Assembly (NCBI GenBank): GCA_013334325.1
Contig: JAAXXT010000017.1
Location: 1-48,025 of the forward strand
Direction of reading: 5' to 3'
Source: Erysipelotrichaceae bacterium
Lineage (GTDB): Bacteria; Bacillota_I; Bacilli_A; Erysipelotrichales; Erysipelotrichaceae
DNA: 48,025 bases
The translations under genes were made by a program, and so were the position numbers. The stretch's first letter is position 1. Every line of letters starts with the position of its first letter. Below are positions 1 to 8,217 of this stretch, in pieces. Below the pieces are notes generated by a model. The model saw only the letters and a list, made by a program, of their open reading frames with translations. It was not told the origin of the DNA and ran no database searches.

Positions 1-47
1 GGCGAATAATCCTTTTAGAACTTGTGGTTTATGAAAGAGGACATCCC

Positions 48-524
48 TTGAACAAAGTCTATCAATATCCAAACCAAAGAAGAGTCTTCAGCATCATCAT
101 TCCCACTGTCTTGTCGGGTCTGATTGTGATCTATATGCTAGGTGAGTATCTTACCACCAGTTCAACAGAGTATACTCTACCTTTTGGACTACTGGCACTG
201 ATCATCTTTCTTGATCATTTCTTATCACTGTCTCATCCTGAGAAGGTGACCGTATCTGATCATGACATCGTCTTTTCTGGTTTTGGAAGACATCATACTT
301 ATACTTTTGATCAGATCAAGCGCATTAACATTCGTAAAACGGCGTTCACTAAGAGCATCTACGTACGAATCAATGAGGCTAGTCTATTAAAAGGTAGGTA
401 CTGGCTTAACATCGAGACCTTAAGCGAAGGCAAAGAACTACAAGAGTTACTAACCAAGCTGGTTGAGACAAAGCATCCTTTATTCAAGAACTTCGATCGT
501 AGATCCTTCGATAGAACAAAATAA
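48..524 (+). CDS. Membrane protein with PH-like domain, function unknown
   Basis: About 158 residues. Two hydrophobic segments lie near the N-terminus (IIIPTVLSGLIVIYMLG and FGLLALIIFLDHFL). They are followed by a beta-rich stretch (EKVTVSDHDIVFSGFG ... YTFDQIKRINIRK ... YWLNIET) that looks like the small bacterial PH-type domains of membrane proteins. A final helix precedes a basic C-terminus. I chose the TTG at 48 because AGAGGA precedes it at a good distance. The frame is open back to the window edge and a GTG at 24 is the alternative, so the start is uncertain. A strong terminator follows directly. No specific function is recognised; membrane location is inferred from the two hydrophobic stretches. 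Confidence 0.6.
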   Translation: MNKVYQYPNQRRVFSIIIPTVLSGLIVIYMLGEYLTTSSTEYTLPFGLLALIIFLDHFLSLSHPEKVTVSDHDIVFSGFGRHHTYTFDQIKRINIRKTAFTKSIYVRINEASLLKGRYWLNIETLSEGKELQELLTKLVETKHPLFKNFDRRSFDRTK

Positions 525-527
525 TCT

Positions 528-556
528 AAGCTGTCCATATGGACAGCTTTTTTTTG
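528..556 (+). terminator. Intrinsic terminator
   Basis: A perfect 9-bp inverted repeat (AAGCTGTCC / GGACAGCTT, 4-base loop) is followed by a run of T. It separates the upstream membrane-protein gene from the HAD phosphatase gene. Confidence 0.9.
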
Positions 557-606
557 GTATAGTTATTTAGGATAAGAAATACATACAAAAGAAAACAGGA
601 GTCTTT

Positions 607-1422
607 ATGATCAAAGTCATTGCCTTAGATATCGATGGAACACTATTTAACGCTCATGAAGAAATCATGCCTTTGACGAGAAAGATGTTGATGAAAGCTC
701 ATCAGATGGGCATCATCTTGATTTTAGCGTCAGGACGATCTATTCATGGCTTAAAGAGCTTAGTTTCACGACTCGATTTTCCTTTAGAAAATACAATCTT
801 TATTGGTTATAACGGAGCTTCACTGGTTGATGTGTCTACCCATGAGACATTATTTCAATCGATCATTAGACAAGATCTTGCGGTATCAGTACTTAACAGC
901 ACTAGAAATCATCCTGTTACCGTGATGATCCCTGTAGATGATGAACTATGGGTTGAAGATCTTCAACATCCACTAGTTCAATATGAAGCTCAAACAGAGA
1001 ACTTAAGATTAAGATTCAATAAGGATCTTAGTCAACTTGAATTAAATCCAATCAAAATCATGATTACTTCTGATAAGGATAACTTAAAAGCCTATTTTGA
1101 TCAGCTTTCAGAAACACTTCATAATCAAGCGATCTTTGCGAGAAGTGGAGATGTGTATTTAGATGTGACTAACTTAGGTTGTGATAAAGGAAGTGCTCTA
1201 CAACGTTACTGTGAATTAAAAGGCATCTCACGAAATGAGGTCATCGCCTTTGGGGACAACTATAACGATCTTTCGATGATTGAATTCGCAGGGATTGGGA
1301 TTGCGATGGGCAATGCGGTAGAAGACTTAAAAAAAGTCGCCAATGAGGTGACTTTAACGAACAATGAAGATGGGATAGGAATCTGGTTAAAGAAACATCT
1401 AAGCGAAGAAACTCGCAAATAG
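607..1422 (+). CDS. HAD-superfamily sugar-phosphate phosphatase, Cof/YidA type (subfamily IIB)
   Basis: 271 residues, the usual length for Cof-type HAD hydrolases. Motif I is DIDGTL at residues 8-13 (nucleophile and acid/base Asp), motif II is LASGRS near 40, the motif III Lys is in NPIKIMI, and motif IV is FGDNYNDLSMI with AGIGIAMGNA. The C2-type cap sits between motifs II and III. Relatives dephosphorylate small phosphorylated sugars, flavin mononucleotide or pyridoxal phosphate in the cytoplasm; the substrate here cannot be read from sequence. AGGAG lies just before the ATG. The gene stands alone after a terminator. Its last 24 bases overlap the 3' end of the NRAMP relic on the other strand. 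Confidence 0.93.
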   Translation: MIKVIALDIDGTLFNAHEEIMPLTRKMLMKAHQMGIILILASGRSIHGLKSLVSRLDFPLENTIFIGYNGASLVDVSTHETLFQSIIRQDLAVSVLNSTRNHPVTVMIPVDDELWVEDLQHPLVQYEAQTENLRLRFNKDLSQLELNPIKIMITSDKDNLKAYFDQLSETLHNQAIFARSGDVYLDVTNLGCDKGSALQRYCELKGISRNEVIAFGDNYNDLSMIEFAGIGIAMGNAVEDLKKVANEVTLTNNEDGIGIWLKKHLSEETRK

Positions 1423-1637
1423 AAGCTCAATTAGGAAGGCTACGATAAAGCCTACAGTCCATAGACTTATTTTTTCAAAGGTAGAGTTGACATAGCTTCC
1501 CTTGACACTTTTCTTTGAGGTAAGATAAATCAAAGTAAATACTGTAATAGGCAATTGAATACTTAGTGCCTATTGAGAATGGACTAGACCCATGAAAGCT
1601 TATATCCAAAATCAGATCCTGCAGTGATATTAGAGAC
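1399..1637 (-). pseudogene. Relic of an NRAMP-family divalent metal transporter gene (mntH-like), internally deleted
   Basis: Two pieces of an NRAMP transporter can be read on the minus strand in different frames. The upstream piece (1637 to 1584) reads VSNITAGSDFGYKLSWV and then a stop. It matches the end of TM1 and start of TM2 of NRAMP proteins, where the family has GN-[WI]-[AV]-[ST]-N-x-x-AGSxFGYxLLWV. The downstream piece (1569 to 1399, about 56 codons) starts LSIQLPITVFTLIYLTS, continues with YVNSTFEKISLWTVGF, and ends in a stop. This matches the C-terminal two helices and the VN-T loop of the same family. Most of the roughly 400-residue protein between them is gone, and stops lie at the junction. 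It is clearly dead; the family call rests on my recognition of these motifs. Confidence 0.72.
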
Positions 1638-1714
1638 TTAATTTAAAGATTCTATTATGATAGGGAAAATGTTAAAAATAATCGTTTATACTTAATCTTA
1701 TACATTTAATTAAG

Positions 1715-1903
1715 TCACTTCTTATCTTTGATCGTATCCACAACTAAGATAAAAGAACCACATACAGCTCCACTCAAGGAAGCCATGACTCCAAATAAGA
1801 TATAAGGATTAGATGTCATAATAAATCCCCATAGTGCGAAGAAAGCTACTATTACTAGAAAATGAATGAAAAGAAAATTCTTTAGAATGGATCTTAGTGA
1901 CAT
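1715..1903 (-). CDS. Small two-helix membrane protein, function unknown
   Basis: 62 residues with two hydrophobic segments (FLFIHFLVIVAFFALWGFI and YILFGVMASLSGAVCGSFILVV) and a short charged C-terminus (DTIKDKK). It is not recognised as a named family. It is probably a real gene: AGGAG lies 7 bases before the ATG and a perfect TATAAT sits about 25 bases upstream on the same strand. It is divergent from the membrane-protein gene beginning at 2036, and their promoters lie side by side. It faces the NRAMP relic. Confidence 0.6.
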   Translation of the reverse strand: MSLRSILKNFLFIHFLVIVAFFALWGFIMTSNPYILFGVMASLSGAVCGSFILVVDTIKDKK

Positions 1904-1927
1904 ATTGGTCTCCTATTTATTTATTCC

Positions 1928-1933
1928 ATTATA
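1928..1933 (-). promoter_or_regulatory. -10 element (TATAAT) of the small membrane-protein gene
   Basis: The minus strand reads TATAAT about 25 bases before the ATG at 1903, followed by an AGGAG ribosome binding site. I see no good -35 hexamer at the usual distance. Confidence 0.5.
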
Positions 1934-1956
1934 CTAGATAAACGAATCAACCTTAG

Positions 1957-1985
1957 TTGCGATATGGTCTTTTAACAACTACAAT
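1957..1985 (+). promoter_or_regulatory. Promoter of the membrane-protein gene at 2036
   Basis: TTGCGA, a 17-base spacer, then TACAAT. This is a good housekeeping-sigma match placed about 50 bases before the start codon. Confidence 0.55.
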
Positions 1986-2035
1986 ATGGGTGAGAGAGAT
2001 GTCTCTATTTAATCTCAATGAAAGGAGTTCAGTCT

Positions 2036-2482
2036 ATGAAAATCAGTGGATCAATGAAGAAAGTTCTGGAGATATTGTTTATCGTCTTGGCTGGATTCGT
2101 TTTATTCAATGTCGCGTTTATAATGGCGGCTTTGGTGATTCAAGGACTTGGTTTCCTATCTCAAAGTGAGACACAGAATCCAAGATTAGGAATGATCTTT
2201 GGTTTGATTTTATTGGGATTGAGTTGGTTTATCTTAAGATCTAGATTATCCACATTAGTAAAGGCTACCTATTTTACAATGCCTTTGATGTCTATGATCG
2301 TGGTCCTTGGGGTACTTATGAATGGACTTCAACTTTGGATGATCTTAGCGTGTGAAGGCTTGCTTATAGGAGTGGTATTTGGATTTATAAGAATGAAAAG
2401 ACTAGCGTGGGAATATCACTTTGCGACACTTTATTGTACTGTCATTGGGATATCGATCATCATCTTCAATATCCAAATCTAG
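2036..2482 (+). CDS. Polytopic membrane protein, function unknown
   Basis: About 148 residues and mostly hydrophobic, with around five possible membrane helices (ILFIVLAGFVLFNVAFIMAA; MIFGLILLGLSWFIL; YFTMPLMSMIVVLGVLM; LWMILACEGLLIGVVFGFI; LYCTVIGISIIIF). The ATG at 2036 is chosen because AAAGGAG ends 8 bases before it; an upstream ATG at 2018 has no such site. No family is recognised. It ends 2 bases from the convergent flavodoxin gene, so the two 3' ends nearly touch without an obvious terminator between them. Confidence 0.6.
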   Translation: MKISGSMKKVLEILFIVLAGFVLFNVAFIMAALVIQGLGFLSQSETQNPRLGMIFGLILLGLSWFILRSRLSTLVKATYFTMPLMSMIVVLGVLMNGLQLWMILACEGLLIGVVFGFIRMKRLAWEYHFATLYCTVIGISIIIFNIQI

Positions 2483-2484
2483 GT

Positions 2485-2964
2485 TTACTTTATTTCACTT
2501 AACCAAGCTTGTAGTTCTTGATCGACTGCTTTTGGATCTTGAGCTAAAGGATCTTTAAACCCATGAAAACTTACGATGTTCGATGTAGGTAGCTGCTTTT
2601 TAAAATTGTTAAAGGTAGAAATAGTACTGCCACCAGAGTGACAAATAAATAAGGCTACTTTCTTTCCTTCGAAAGAGACAGTGTTTAATAGTGTATGAAC
2701 CGATGGCGCATAACTACCTGCCCACAATGGACTTCCAATAAAGATAAGGTCATAGATTTTAGGATCAGGTAAGACTGAAATAAGTTGTGGTGATTCTTTG
2801 AAGATAACGCTTTTTCCTCCCCAGAAATACTTCCCAAACCCTTCTTTAGGGTTTTCTTTTTCTGGGATAAGTTCTAATAGATCTCCTACATATTTTTGAT
2901 GAATCAATTCTGCGATTCTTTTTGTATTTCCTTCTAGGGAATAATAGATAACCAGTGTTTTCAT
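2485..2964 (-). CDS. Flavodoxin-family protein
   Basis: 159 residues from the ATG at 2964, which is preceded by AAAGGAAA. The N-terminus KTLVIYYSLEGNTKRIAE is the flavodoxin beta1 and phosphate-binding loop for FMN. GSPLWAGSYAPSV and CHSGGSTISTFNN match the second and third FMN-contact loops. It probably carries electrons in the cytoplasm. It is the last gene of a PadR-polyferredoxin-flavodoxin operon; its ATG overlaps the stop of the polyferredoxin (ATGA), implying coupled translation and a functional link. The redox partner downstream is not known. Confidence 0.88.
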   Translation of the reverse strand: MKTLVIYYSLEGNTKRIAELIHQKYVGDLLELIPEKENPKEGFGKYFWGGKSVIFKESPQLISVLPDPKIYDLIFIGSPLWAGSYAPSVHTLLNTVSFEGKKVALFICHSGGSTISTFNNFKKQLPTSNIVSFHGFKDPLAQDPKAVDQELQAWLSEIK

Positions 2965-3698
2965 TTTGTTTTCCTTTTCTGACATTTGATACTTAAGATC
3001 TTCTTAGGACAAACGTCTACGCATTGACCACATAGGATACAATCTTGAGTCATGATCGATCCATTTTTTTGATCCTTCATAACGGAGATACTCATCGGAC
3101 ATACCTTATCACATTGACTACAGTGGATACACTTTGAATGATCGGAAACTATCTTGAATTGAGGAAGATTTAATTTATCACCAACCCAAGCACCGGCGAC
3201 CATAAACGGAGACATCCAACAGATACTGTGACACGCACCACGTTTGCCTATCGTTAAGGTCAATATGAATAGACTTCCTAACACCAAATAATAGGTAATG
3301 TATTTTAGAGGCATATCGACGGAGAACCCGTTCTCAGTTAAGTGAAAAGGATCGATCCCTTTGATTCCACCCGCTATGATGAAACCACTCACTAAGGTAA
3401 TGAACCATAAGGCAAAGATAGAATATCTTATGATCCTTAAACGTTTTCTATTTACGCTTTTCCCATTGATTTTTTCTGTATATTCAGATAAAGCAGCGAC
3501 AGGACAAACATAAGAACACCACGCTCTACGAAAGAGCAGGCCAGAAAGAAAGAGAAGTATAAAGACGATGACACTTCCTGAGATGATCCCATTGAAGGCT
3601 CCATCGATACTCACATAAGGTGAGAAAAAGTTAAGGGTGATTGGGAATAGTAATAAACTGATCAAAGTAAGTATTCTACGTATCTTAGCGCGATTCAT
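2961..3698 (-). CDS. Membrane-bound polyferredoxin (NapH/NosR-type 4Fe-4S protein)
   Basis: 245 residues. Four or five membrane helices (around 10-25, 38-56, 92-112, 132-151) carry the family's two CxxxC motifs at helix ends: CSYVCP at 61-66 and CHSIC at 156-160. A C-terminal ferredoxin domain has two classical 4Fe-4S motifs, CIHCSQCDKVCP (190-201) and CILCGQCVDVCP (220-231). Relatives such as NapH, NosR and RdxA pass electrons across or along the membrane. GGAGG lies before the ATG, whose first 14 bases overlap the end of the PadR gene. Co-transcription with flavodoxin suggests that electrons move between a membrane pool and FMN; the direction is not known. Confidence 0.88.
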   Translation of the reverse strand: MNRAKIRRILTLISLLLFPITLNFFSPYVSIDGAFNGIISGSVIVFILLFLSGLLFRRAWCSYVCPVAALSEYTEKINGKSVNRKRLRIIRYSIFALWFITLVSGFIIAGGIKGIDPFHLTENGFSVDMPLKYITYYLVLGSLFILTLTIGKRGACHSICWMSPFMVAGAWVGDKLNLPQFKIVSDHSKCIHCSQCDKVCPMSISVMKDQKNGSIMTQDCILCGQCVDVCPKKILSIKCQKRKTK

Positions 3699-4233
3699 GA
3701 GAGCCCTCCAGTTGACTTAAAGTTTCTTGGCACCATTGAAGGTAAGCCGTATTTGTCTTGACACCGAATTCTATGACCGAGAGTATATTCTGATGATTTT
3801 GATAAGGATCAGGAATCGATGAGAGTTCCTTTTTAAAAGAATTAAGGATCATAAGATCTTGAGTATGACTTGATTGAAAGCTCTTGATGTAGTTGATAAG
3901 GATATGAGGATTACTTCCTAAACTAAAATACATTTTGAGAAAGAGCTCTAATCTAAGTGATTCTTTCTCAGGTTCTTGAGCTTGCCAAAGGGTAAGAGTT
4001 TTTCGACCTAGAGAAGTGATCTCATAACGTTGTTTACCTCGATTATCTTTTGTTTGAGACAAAGCTTTAACTAGTCCTTCATTTACCATTTTCTTTAATG
4101 TTGGATAGATCTGTCCATAGGATTCGCTCCAAAAGAATCTGAACCTTATGTCGATCAGTTTCTTGATGTCATAGCCACTTAATGGTTCTTCGCTTAATAG
4201 TCCTAAAATAACGATATGAGTTTTACTGTTCAT
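3685..4233 (-). CDS. PadR-family transcriptional regulator
   Basis: 182 residues. The N-terminal winged helix has the PadR signature: LGLLSEEPLSGYDIKKLI, then SYGQIYPTLKKMVNEGLV, then the wing KQRYEITSLGRKTL. The C-terminal half is the helical dimerisation domain of the longer (VirR-like) PadR subgroup. It is the first gene of a minus-strand operon with a polyferredoxin and a flavodoxin, so it likely controls them in response to a small molecule or redox-related compound. A 13-base perfect palindrome 9 bases before its start codon is a candidate autoregulatory operator. Confidence 0.9.
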   Translation of the reverse strand: MNSKTHIVILGLLSEEPLSGYDIKKLIDIRFRFFWSESYGQIYPTLKKMVNEGLVKALSQTKDNRGKQRYEITSLGRKTLTLWQAQEPEKESLRLELFLKMYFSLGSNPHILINYIKSFQSSHTQDLMILNSFKKELSSIPDPYQNHQNILSVIEFGVKTNTAYLQWCQETLSQLEGSHESR

Positions 4234-4242
4234 GGTTAAACC

Positions 4243-4255
4243 TATCTAATAGATA
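4243..4255 (-). promoter_or_regulatory. Palindromic candidate operator before the PadR operon
   Basis: TATCTAATAGATA is a perfect palindrome around a central base, lying between the expected promoter and the PadR start codon. PadR repressors usually bind dyads at their own promoters. The assignment is inference from position and symmetry. Confidence 0.5.
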
Positions 4256-4484
4256 TATTAAAGGAATGGTTAGGCTTTGTAAAGTACTAAATTAAAACTT
4301 AATTGATTATTTAGAATAATTATTGATTTGTGAAAACAGGATGCTTTATGGAATATTTGGATTGCTTATGTTTGAAGATCGTGAAAAATGTGTCTAAGAG
4401 AAGCCAACTCTTGATTTTTTAGTGGAATGTGTTATTTTTAAGGCGTATCATAAAAGAGAACGTATTAGAACTTATGGAGTTTCA

Positions 4485-5474
4485 ATGAAAAAGAAAAAAT
4501 CGTTAGTGAAAATTATAGGAGTGATCAGTACCTTATTCGCAAGTATTCTTTTATCAGTTGTGATTTTAATTGTAGCGGTGGTTACCCTTATATTCTATGG
4601 ACCATCAACAACCGCAAGAGATATGTTGGTACTTACATCGCTTGAAACCAGTGCGATGAAGTTTGTGCCTCATCTTTACTTCTCTCAAGAGAAGATCGAT
4701 GCGATAATTTTAGCCAACTCCGCAAGAGAAACCGATGAGACATCCGATGGGGATGACGTTACGATCCCTACTGATGAGATCGATCTAGAAAAAATAGAGA
4801 TCGTGGATATCTCAGGACCAACCTTCGTTGGTAAACTGATGATCGTCAATGATCCTTCAAGAGTGTATGTATCCGTCATTAAAAACTTCGCTCCAGATAA
4901 AGGAGGCCAAAGACTATTGGATATGGTTAAAGCTGAAAACGCCATTGGTGGAGTCAATGGGGGAGCTTTTAGTGATGTAGGTGGTGTTGGGAATGGTGGT
5001 ATGCCTTTAGGAATCGTCATCAAAGATGGTGAGATCCTAGTCAATAGTGCGAGCTCTTATCGAGTCTTAATAGGATTCGATACAAACCATAAATTGGTTG
5101 TTGGATCTATGACGGCTCAAGCCGCGATAGATCGTGGTGTCGTCGATGCAGTTAGTTTTGGACCAGTCTTGGTTCTTAATGGAGAAAGAGCAGCGATTAC
5201 AGGCTCAGGTGGTGGTCTTAATCCTAGAACAGCCATTGGTCAACGTGCAGATGGGGCCATTCTATTATTGGTCATCGATGGACGTCAACCAACAAGTTTA
5301 GGTGCTACCTTCAATGATGTCGCGGATGTCTTGATCGAATACGGAGCTGTCAATGCAGCTGCTTTAGATGGTGGATCATCGACTTTGATGGTGTATGAAA
5401 ACAAGATCTTAAATCAAACCAGTTTATTGACAGGTCCACGAAGAATCCCGACCTTCATCATGGTCTCGAAATAA
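4485..5474 (+). CDS. Membrane-anchored phosphodiester glycosidase (NAGPA) domain protein
   Basis: 329 residues from the ATG at 4485, which has GGAG 7 bases upstream. Lysines and one long hydrophobic helix (about residues 8-38) anchor it with the rest outside the cell. After an acidic linker comes a NAGPA domain: GGVNGGAFSD, GNGGMPLGIVIKDGEI, RTAIGQRADGAILLLVIDGRQ in outline, and the C-terminal NAAALDGGSSTLM. Family members cleave N-acetylglucosamine phosphodiesters, and bacterial relatives are linked to exopolysaccharide or wall-polymer processing. It is separated by one base from the next gene, also anchored and extracellular, so the two likely act together at the surface. Confidence 0.85.
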   Translation: MKKKKSLVKIIGVISTLFASILLSVVILIVAVVTLIFYGPSTTARDMLVLTSLETSAMKFVPHLYFSQEKIDAIILANSARETDETSDGDDVTIPTDEIDLEKIEIVDISGPTFVGKLMIVNDPSRVYVSVIKNFAPDKGGQRLLDMVKAENAIGGVNGGAFSDVGGVGNGGMPLGIVIKDGEILVNSASSYRVLIGFDTNHKLVVGSMTAQAAIDRGVVDAVSFGPVLVLNGERAAITGSGGGLNPRTAIGQRADGAILLLVIDGRQPTSLGATFNDVADVLIEYGAVNAAALDGGSSTLMVYENKILNQTSLLTGPRRIPTFIMVSK

Positions 5475-5475
5475 T

Positions 5476-6549
5476 ATGAAACATAAAAAAACAAAGGGTC
5501 TTAAAGGACTCCTACTCAACTACCTTAAGGTCTTCTCAGGGATCTTATTGGTGGTCTTAATTATTGGTTATATATACTTACTTGATTATCAAACCAGTTT
5601 GCCTTCAGATGCGGGAACACGTGTCATCAAAGCAATTGAGAATTTAGACTTAGACACTTTAGATGAGATGAGTTCTAATCTACCGATCTCGTTGACCAAT
5701 CCTGATATCTTTACCGAATATTTAAAAGTCTTCTCTGAAGAACCTGATCTTTATTTTTATGCGGGGACATCTAAAGTCGAAAACCAAGATGTCTATATCA
5801 TAGGCAATCACGATAAAATGATGGCTACTTTGATTCTTGAAAAGACGGGTAAAAAATCACTCTTTGGATTTGATAAATTCAAAGTCGTTGATTTGGTTTT
5901 TAAACCACTTCATGAGTTTAAAATCATTGCCCCTTCAGGCGTCAAACTACTACTTAATGGGGTCAGTATCGATGATCAGGTTCAAGATCTAAAAACGATA
6001 CAAATTCCTGCCTTTACCCAAGAAGTGTTTGGGACAATCGAGACCTTGACGTATACCTTTAAGAATTTCCAATTCATCTCTTCTGTAACGATTGATGGAC
6101 AAGAAGCTGAGGTGGTCTACGATCCTCTCACCTATACATATTCGGTTGTATATAGACCAACTCAAAGTATCCAAGATGAACTGAGTACTTTTGGGATCAA
6201 TGCGATGAAAGCACATACTCGTTTATTAGGGGTACCTTATTTATCACGTAGTGCTTTCCTAAGTGATTATGCTTATCCAGGATCTCATATCGTTTCACTT
6301 GTGAACAGTTATGATCTATCCGTTCGATATCCGCTAATCTCGGAAAGTTTCTCTGATCTAAAAGCTGAAAACTTCATTCAATACGGTCCTAATGCGTATT
6401 CAGCTGATGTGACACTATCTTATACTTTAACGTCTACATGGTTCGGTGTGGTGAAGACAAGAGTAATGACACCTTACTATAAAGTCTATATGACAAATAT
6501 CGATGGTGCATGGCATCTAACTGATTTGGTTATATTAACAAGCAACTAA
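5476..6549 (+). CDS. Anchored extracellular protein, function unknown
   Basis: 357 residues. A lysine-rich N-terminus (KHKKTKGLKG) and one hydrophobic helix (about 19-35, VFSGILLVVLIIGYIYLL) predict a signal anchor. The remaining 320 residues are polar and beta-rich, with no Cys and no catalytic motif I can name. The middle part (APSGVKLLLNGVSI ... IQIPAF ... TVDGQ-like turns) resembles the small beta domains of TcaA/YvbJ-type wall-associated proteins, but that is weak. The ATG follows the stop of the NAGPA gene by one base, which implies coupled expression. A strong bidirectional terminator follows. Confidence 0.65.
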   Translation: MKHKKTKGLKGLLLNYLKVFSGILLVVLIIGYIYLLDYQTSLPSDAGTRVIKAIENLDLDTLDEMSSNLPISLTNPDIFTEYLKVFSEEPDLYFYAGTSKVENQDVYIIGNHDKMMATLILEKTGKKSLFGFDKFKVVDLVFKPLHEFKIIAPSGVKLLLNGVSIDDQVQDLKTIQIPAFTQEVFGTIETLTYTFKNFQFISSVTIDGQEAEVVYDPLTYTYSVVYRPTQSIQDELSTFGINAMKAHTRLLGVPYLSRSAFLSDYAYPGSHIVSLVNSYDLSVRYPLISESFSDLKAENFIQYGPNAYSADVTLSYTLTSTWFGVVKTRVMTPYYKVYMTNIDGAWHLTDLVILTSN

Positions 6550-6578
6550 AAAAATCGACTCACTATGAGTCGATTTTT
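6550..6578. terminator. Bidirectional intrinsic terminator
   Basis: AAAATCGACTCA and TGAGTCGATTTT form a 12-bp stem with a 3-base loop, with A and T runs on either side. It serves the convergent surface-protein operon and the ABC-F gene. Confidence 0.9.
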
Positions 6579-6579
6579 A

Positions 6580-8136
6580 TTAAACGATTTTAGTAGTCCA
6601 GCTTTCTACATTCCATACTTCACTGACGATGTCTTGGTAGAACTCAGGTTCATGACATACCAATAAAACAGTTCCTTTATAATCGATGAGTGCTCTTTTG
6701 AGTTCTTCTTTCGCGTCGATGTCCAAATGATTGGTTGGTTCATCAAGAACCAAGACATTGGATGGGGTATGAAGGATCTTACAGAGTCTTACTTTAGCTT
6801 GTTCACCACCGCTTAACACACTGATCTTAGATTCAAGTTGTTGACGAGTTAGACCAACCTTAGCTAAGGCATTTCTTATTTCTAATTGACTAAAAGAAGG
6901 GAAAGTTTGCCAGACATCATCGATACAGGTCAAGTTGGTATTCTTCTTCTGTTCTTGTTCAAAGTAACCAATAAAGAGATACTCACCTTTTTCGATCTTA
7001 CCGTCTAATGGTTCAATCAGACCTAAAATACTTTTTAGTAAGGTGGTCTTACCTAAACCATTGGCGCCTGTTAAGGCGATCTTCTGTCCTCGTTCAATCG
7101 TAAACTTTAAAGGTCGAGTTAAAGGCGATTCATAACCTATGACCAAGTCATTGGTTTCTACGATCAACTTCCCTGAAGTACGAGACATCTTGAAGTTGAA
7201 GACAGGTTGAGGTTTTTCTGGAGCTAATTCTATACGATCCATCTTATCGAGTTTCTTTTGTCTAGATTTGGCCATATTGGCAGTTGCGACATTGGCCTTA
7301 TTACGAGCGACAAAATCTTCTAGTCTAGAGATCTCAGATTGTTGACGTCCATAAGCAGATTCTAATAGACGTTTGTTTTGTTCATAGACTCTTAAGAATT
7401 CATCATAATTACCTACATAACGAGTCAATTTTCTATTCTCAACGTGATAGATCAAGTTGACGACTTCATTTAAGAATGGCATATCATGAGAAATCAAAAT
7501 AAAGGCATTTTCATAAGTTAATAGATAACGTTTAAGCCATACGATATGTTCCTCATCGAGGTAGTTGGTGGGTTCATCTAGAAGTAAGATATCAGGTTTT
7601 TCTAAAAGAAGTTTCGTTAGGAGAACTTTTGAACGTTGTCCACCAGATAATTGATCGACATCTTTTTCTAGTCCGATCGCATTAAGCCCTAAGGCAGATG
7701 CCACCTCATCTATCTTCTTATCGATGATGTAGAAATCGTGATGATCAAGAGTATCTTGTAGGATACCAATGCGTTCTAATGCACTGTCCATATCGAGATT
7801 TGGATCAGAAGACATGGCTTCATAAAGTCCAAGCATTTCTGCCTCATCATCGAAGAGATATTGATACGCTCTTTGAAGTGCTTGTCTAATGGTCAAGCCT
7901 TTCTCTAGCGTAGAATGTTGATCTAAATAACCTACTCTTACTTTAGAAGACCATATGACACGACCTTCTTCTGGTTGAAGTTTACTGGTTAGGATGCTCA
8001 TGAAGGTTGATTTTCCTTCACCATTGGCTCCGATGAGACCTACATGTTCTCCTTTAAGTAATCTAAAAGAGACATCATCAAAGATACCTCGATCGCCAAA
8101 TCCATGACTTAAATGTTCTACTGTACAAATGCTCAT
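6580..8136 (-). CDS. ABC-F family ATPase (ribosome-associated type)
   Basis: 518 residues with two ABC ATPase domains in one chain and no membrane segments. Walker A is GANGEGKST (36-44) in domain one and GANGLGKTT in domain two; the signatures are LSGGQRSK and LSGGEQAK; the Walker B motifs are LLLDEPTNYLD and LVLDEPTNHLD. The linker between domains is charged and helical (EQNKRLLES ... SRQKKLDKMDRIEL), as in the P-site tRNA interaction motif of ABC-F proteins. Family members act on ribosomes as translation factors or antibiotic-protection proteins. Length and linker suggest the YbiT/YkpA housekeeping group rather than resistance. AGGAGG precedes the ATG. Confidence 0.93.
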   Translation of the reverse strand: MSICTVEHLSHGFGDRGIFDDVSFRLLKGEHVGLIGANGEGKSTFMSILTSKLQPEEGRVIWSSKVRVGYLDQHSTLEKGLTIRQALQRAYQYLFDDEAEMLGLYEAMSSDPNLDMDSALERIGILQDTLDHHDFYIIDKKIDEVASALGLNAIGLEKDVDQLSGGQRSKVLLTKLLLEKPDILLLDEPTNYLDEEHIVWLKRYLLTYENAFILISHDMPFLNEVVNLIYHVENRKLTRYVGNYDEFLRVYEQNKRLLESAYGRQQSEISRLEDFVARNKANVATANMAKSRQKKLDKMDRIELAPEKPQPVFNFKMSRTSGKLIVETNDLVIGYESPLTRPLKFTIERGQKIALTGANGLGKTTLLKSILGLIEPLDGKIEKGEYLFIGYFEQEQKKNTNLTCIDDVWQTFPSFSQLEIRNALAKVGLTRQQLESKISVLSGGEQAKVRLCKILHTPSNVLVLDEPTNHLDIDAKEELKRALIDYKGTVLLVCHEPEFYQDIVSEVWNVESWTTKIV

Positions 8137-8217
8137 GCGAATCCTCCTACTAAATGTCCAAAAAGAATCATACAGGAGAATGCGTACTTATGCAATCTAC
8201 TAGGCAGTGTTCATAAA

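Noticed and set aside
1957-2169. Plus-strand frame overlapping the start of the membrane-protein gene
   Set aside because: No ribosome binding site and no protein-like pattern; the overlapping frame from 2036 has AAAGGAG and clear membrane helices.
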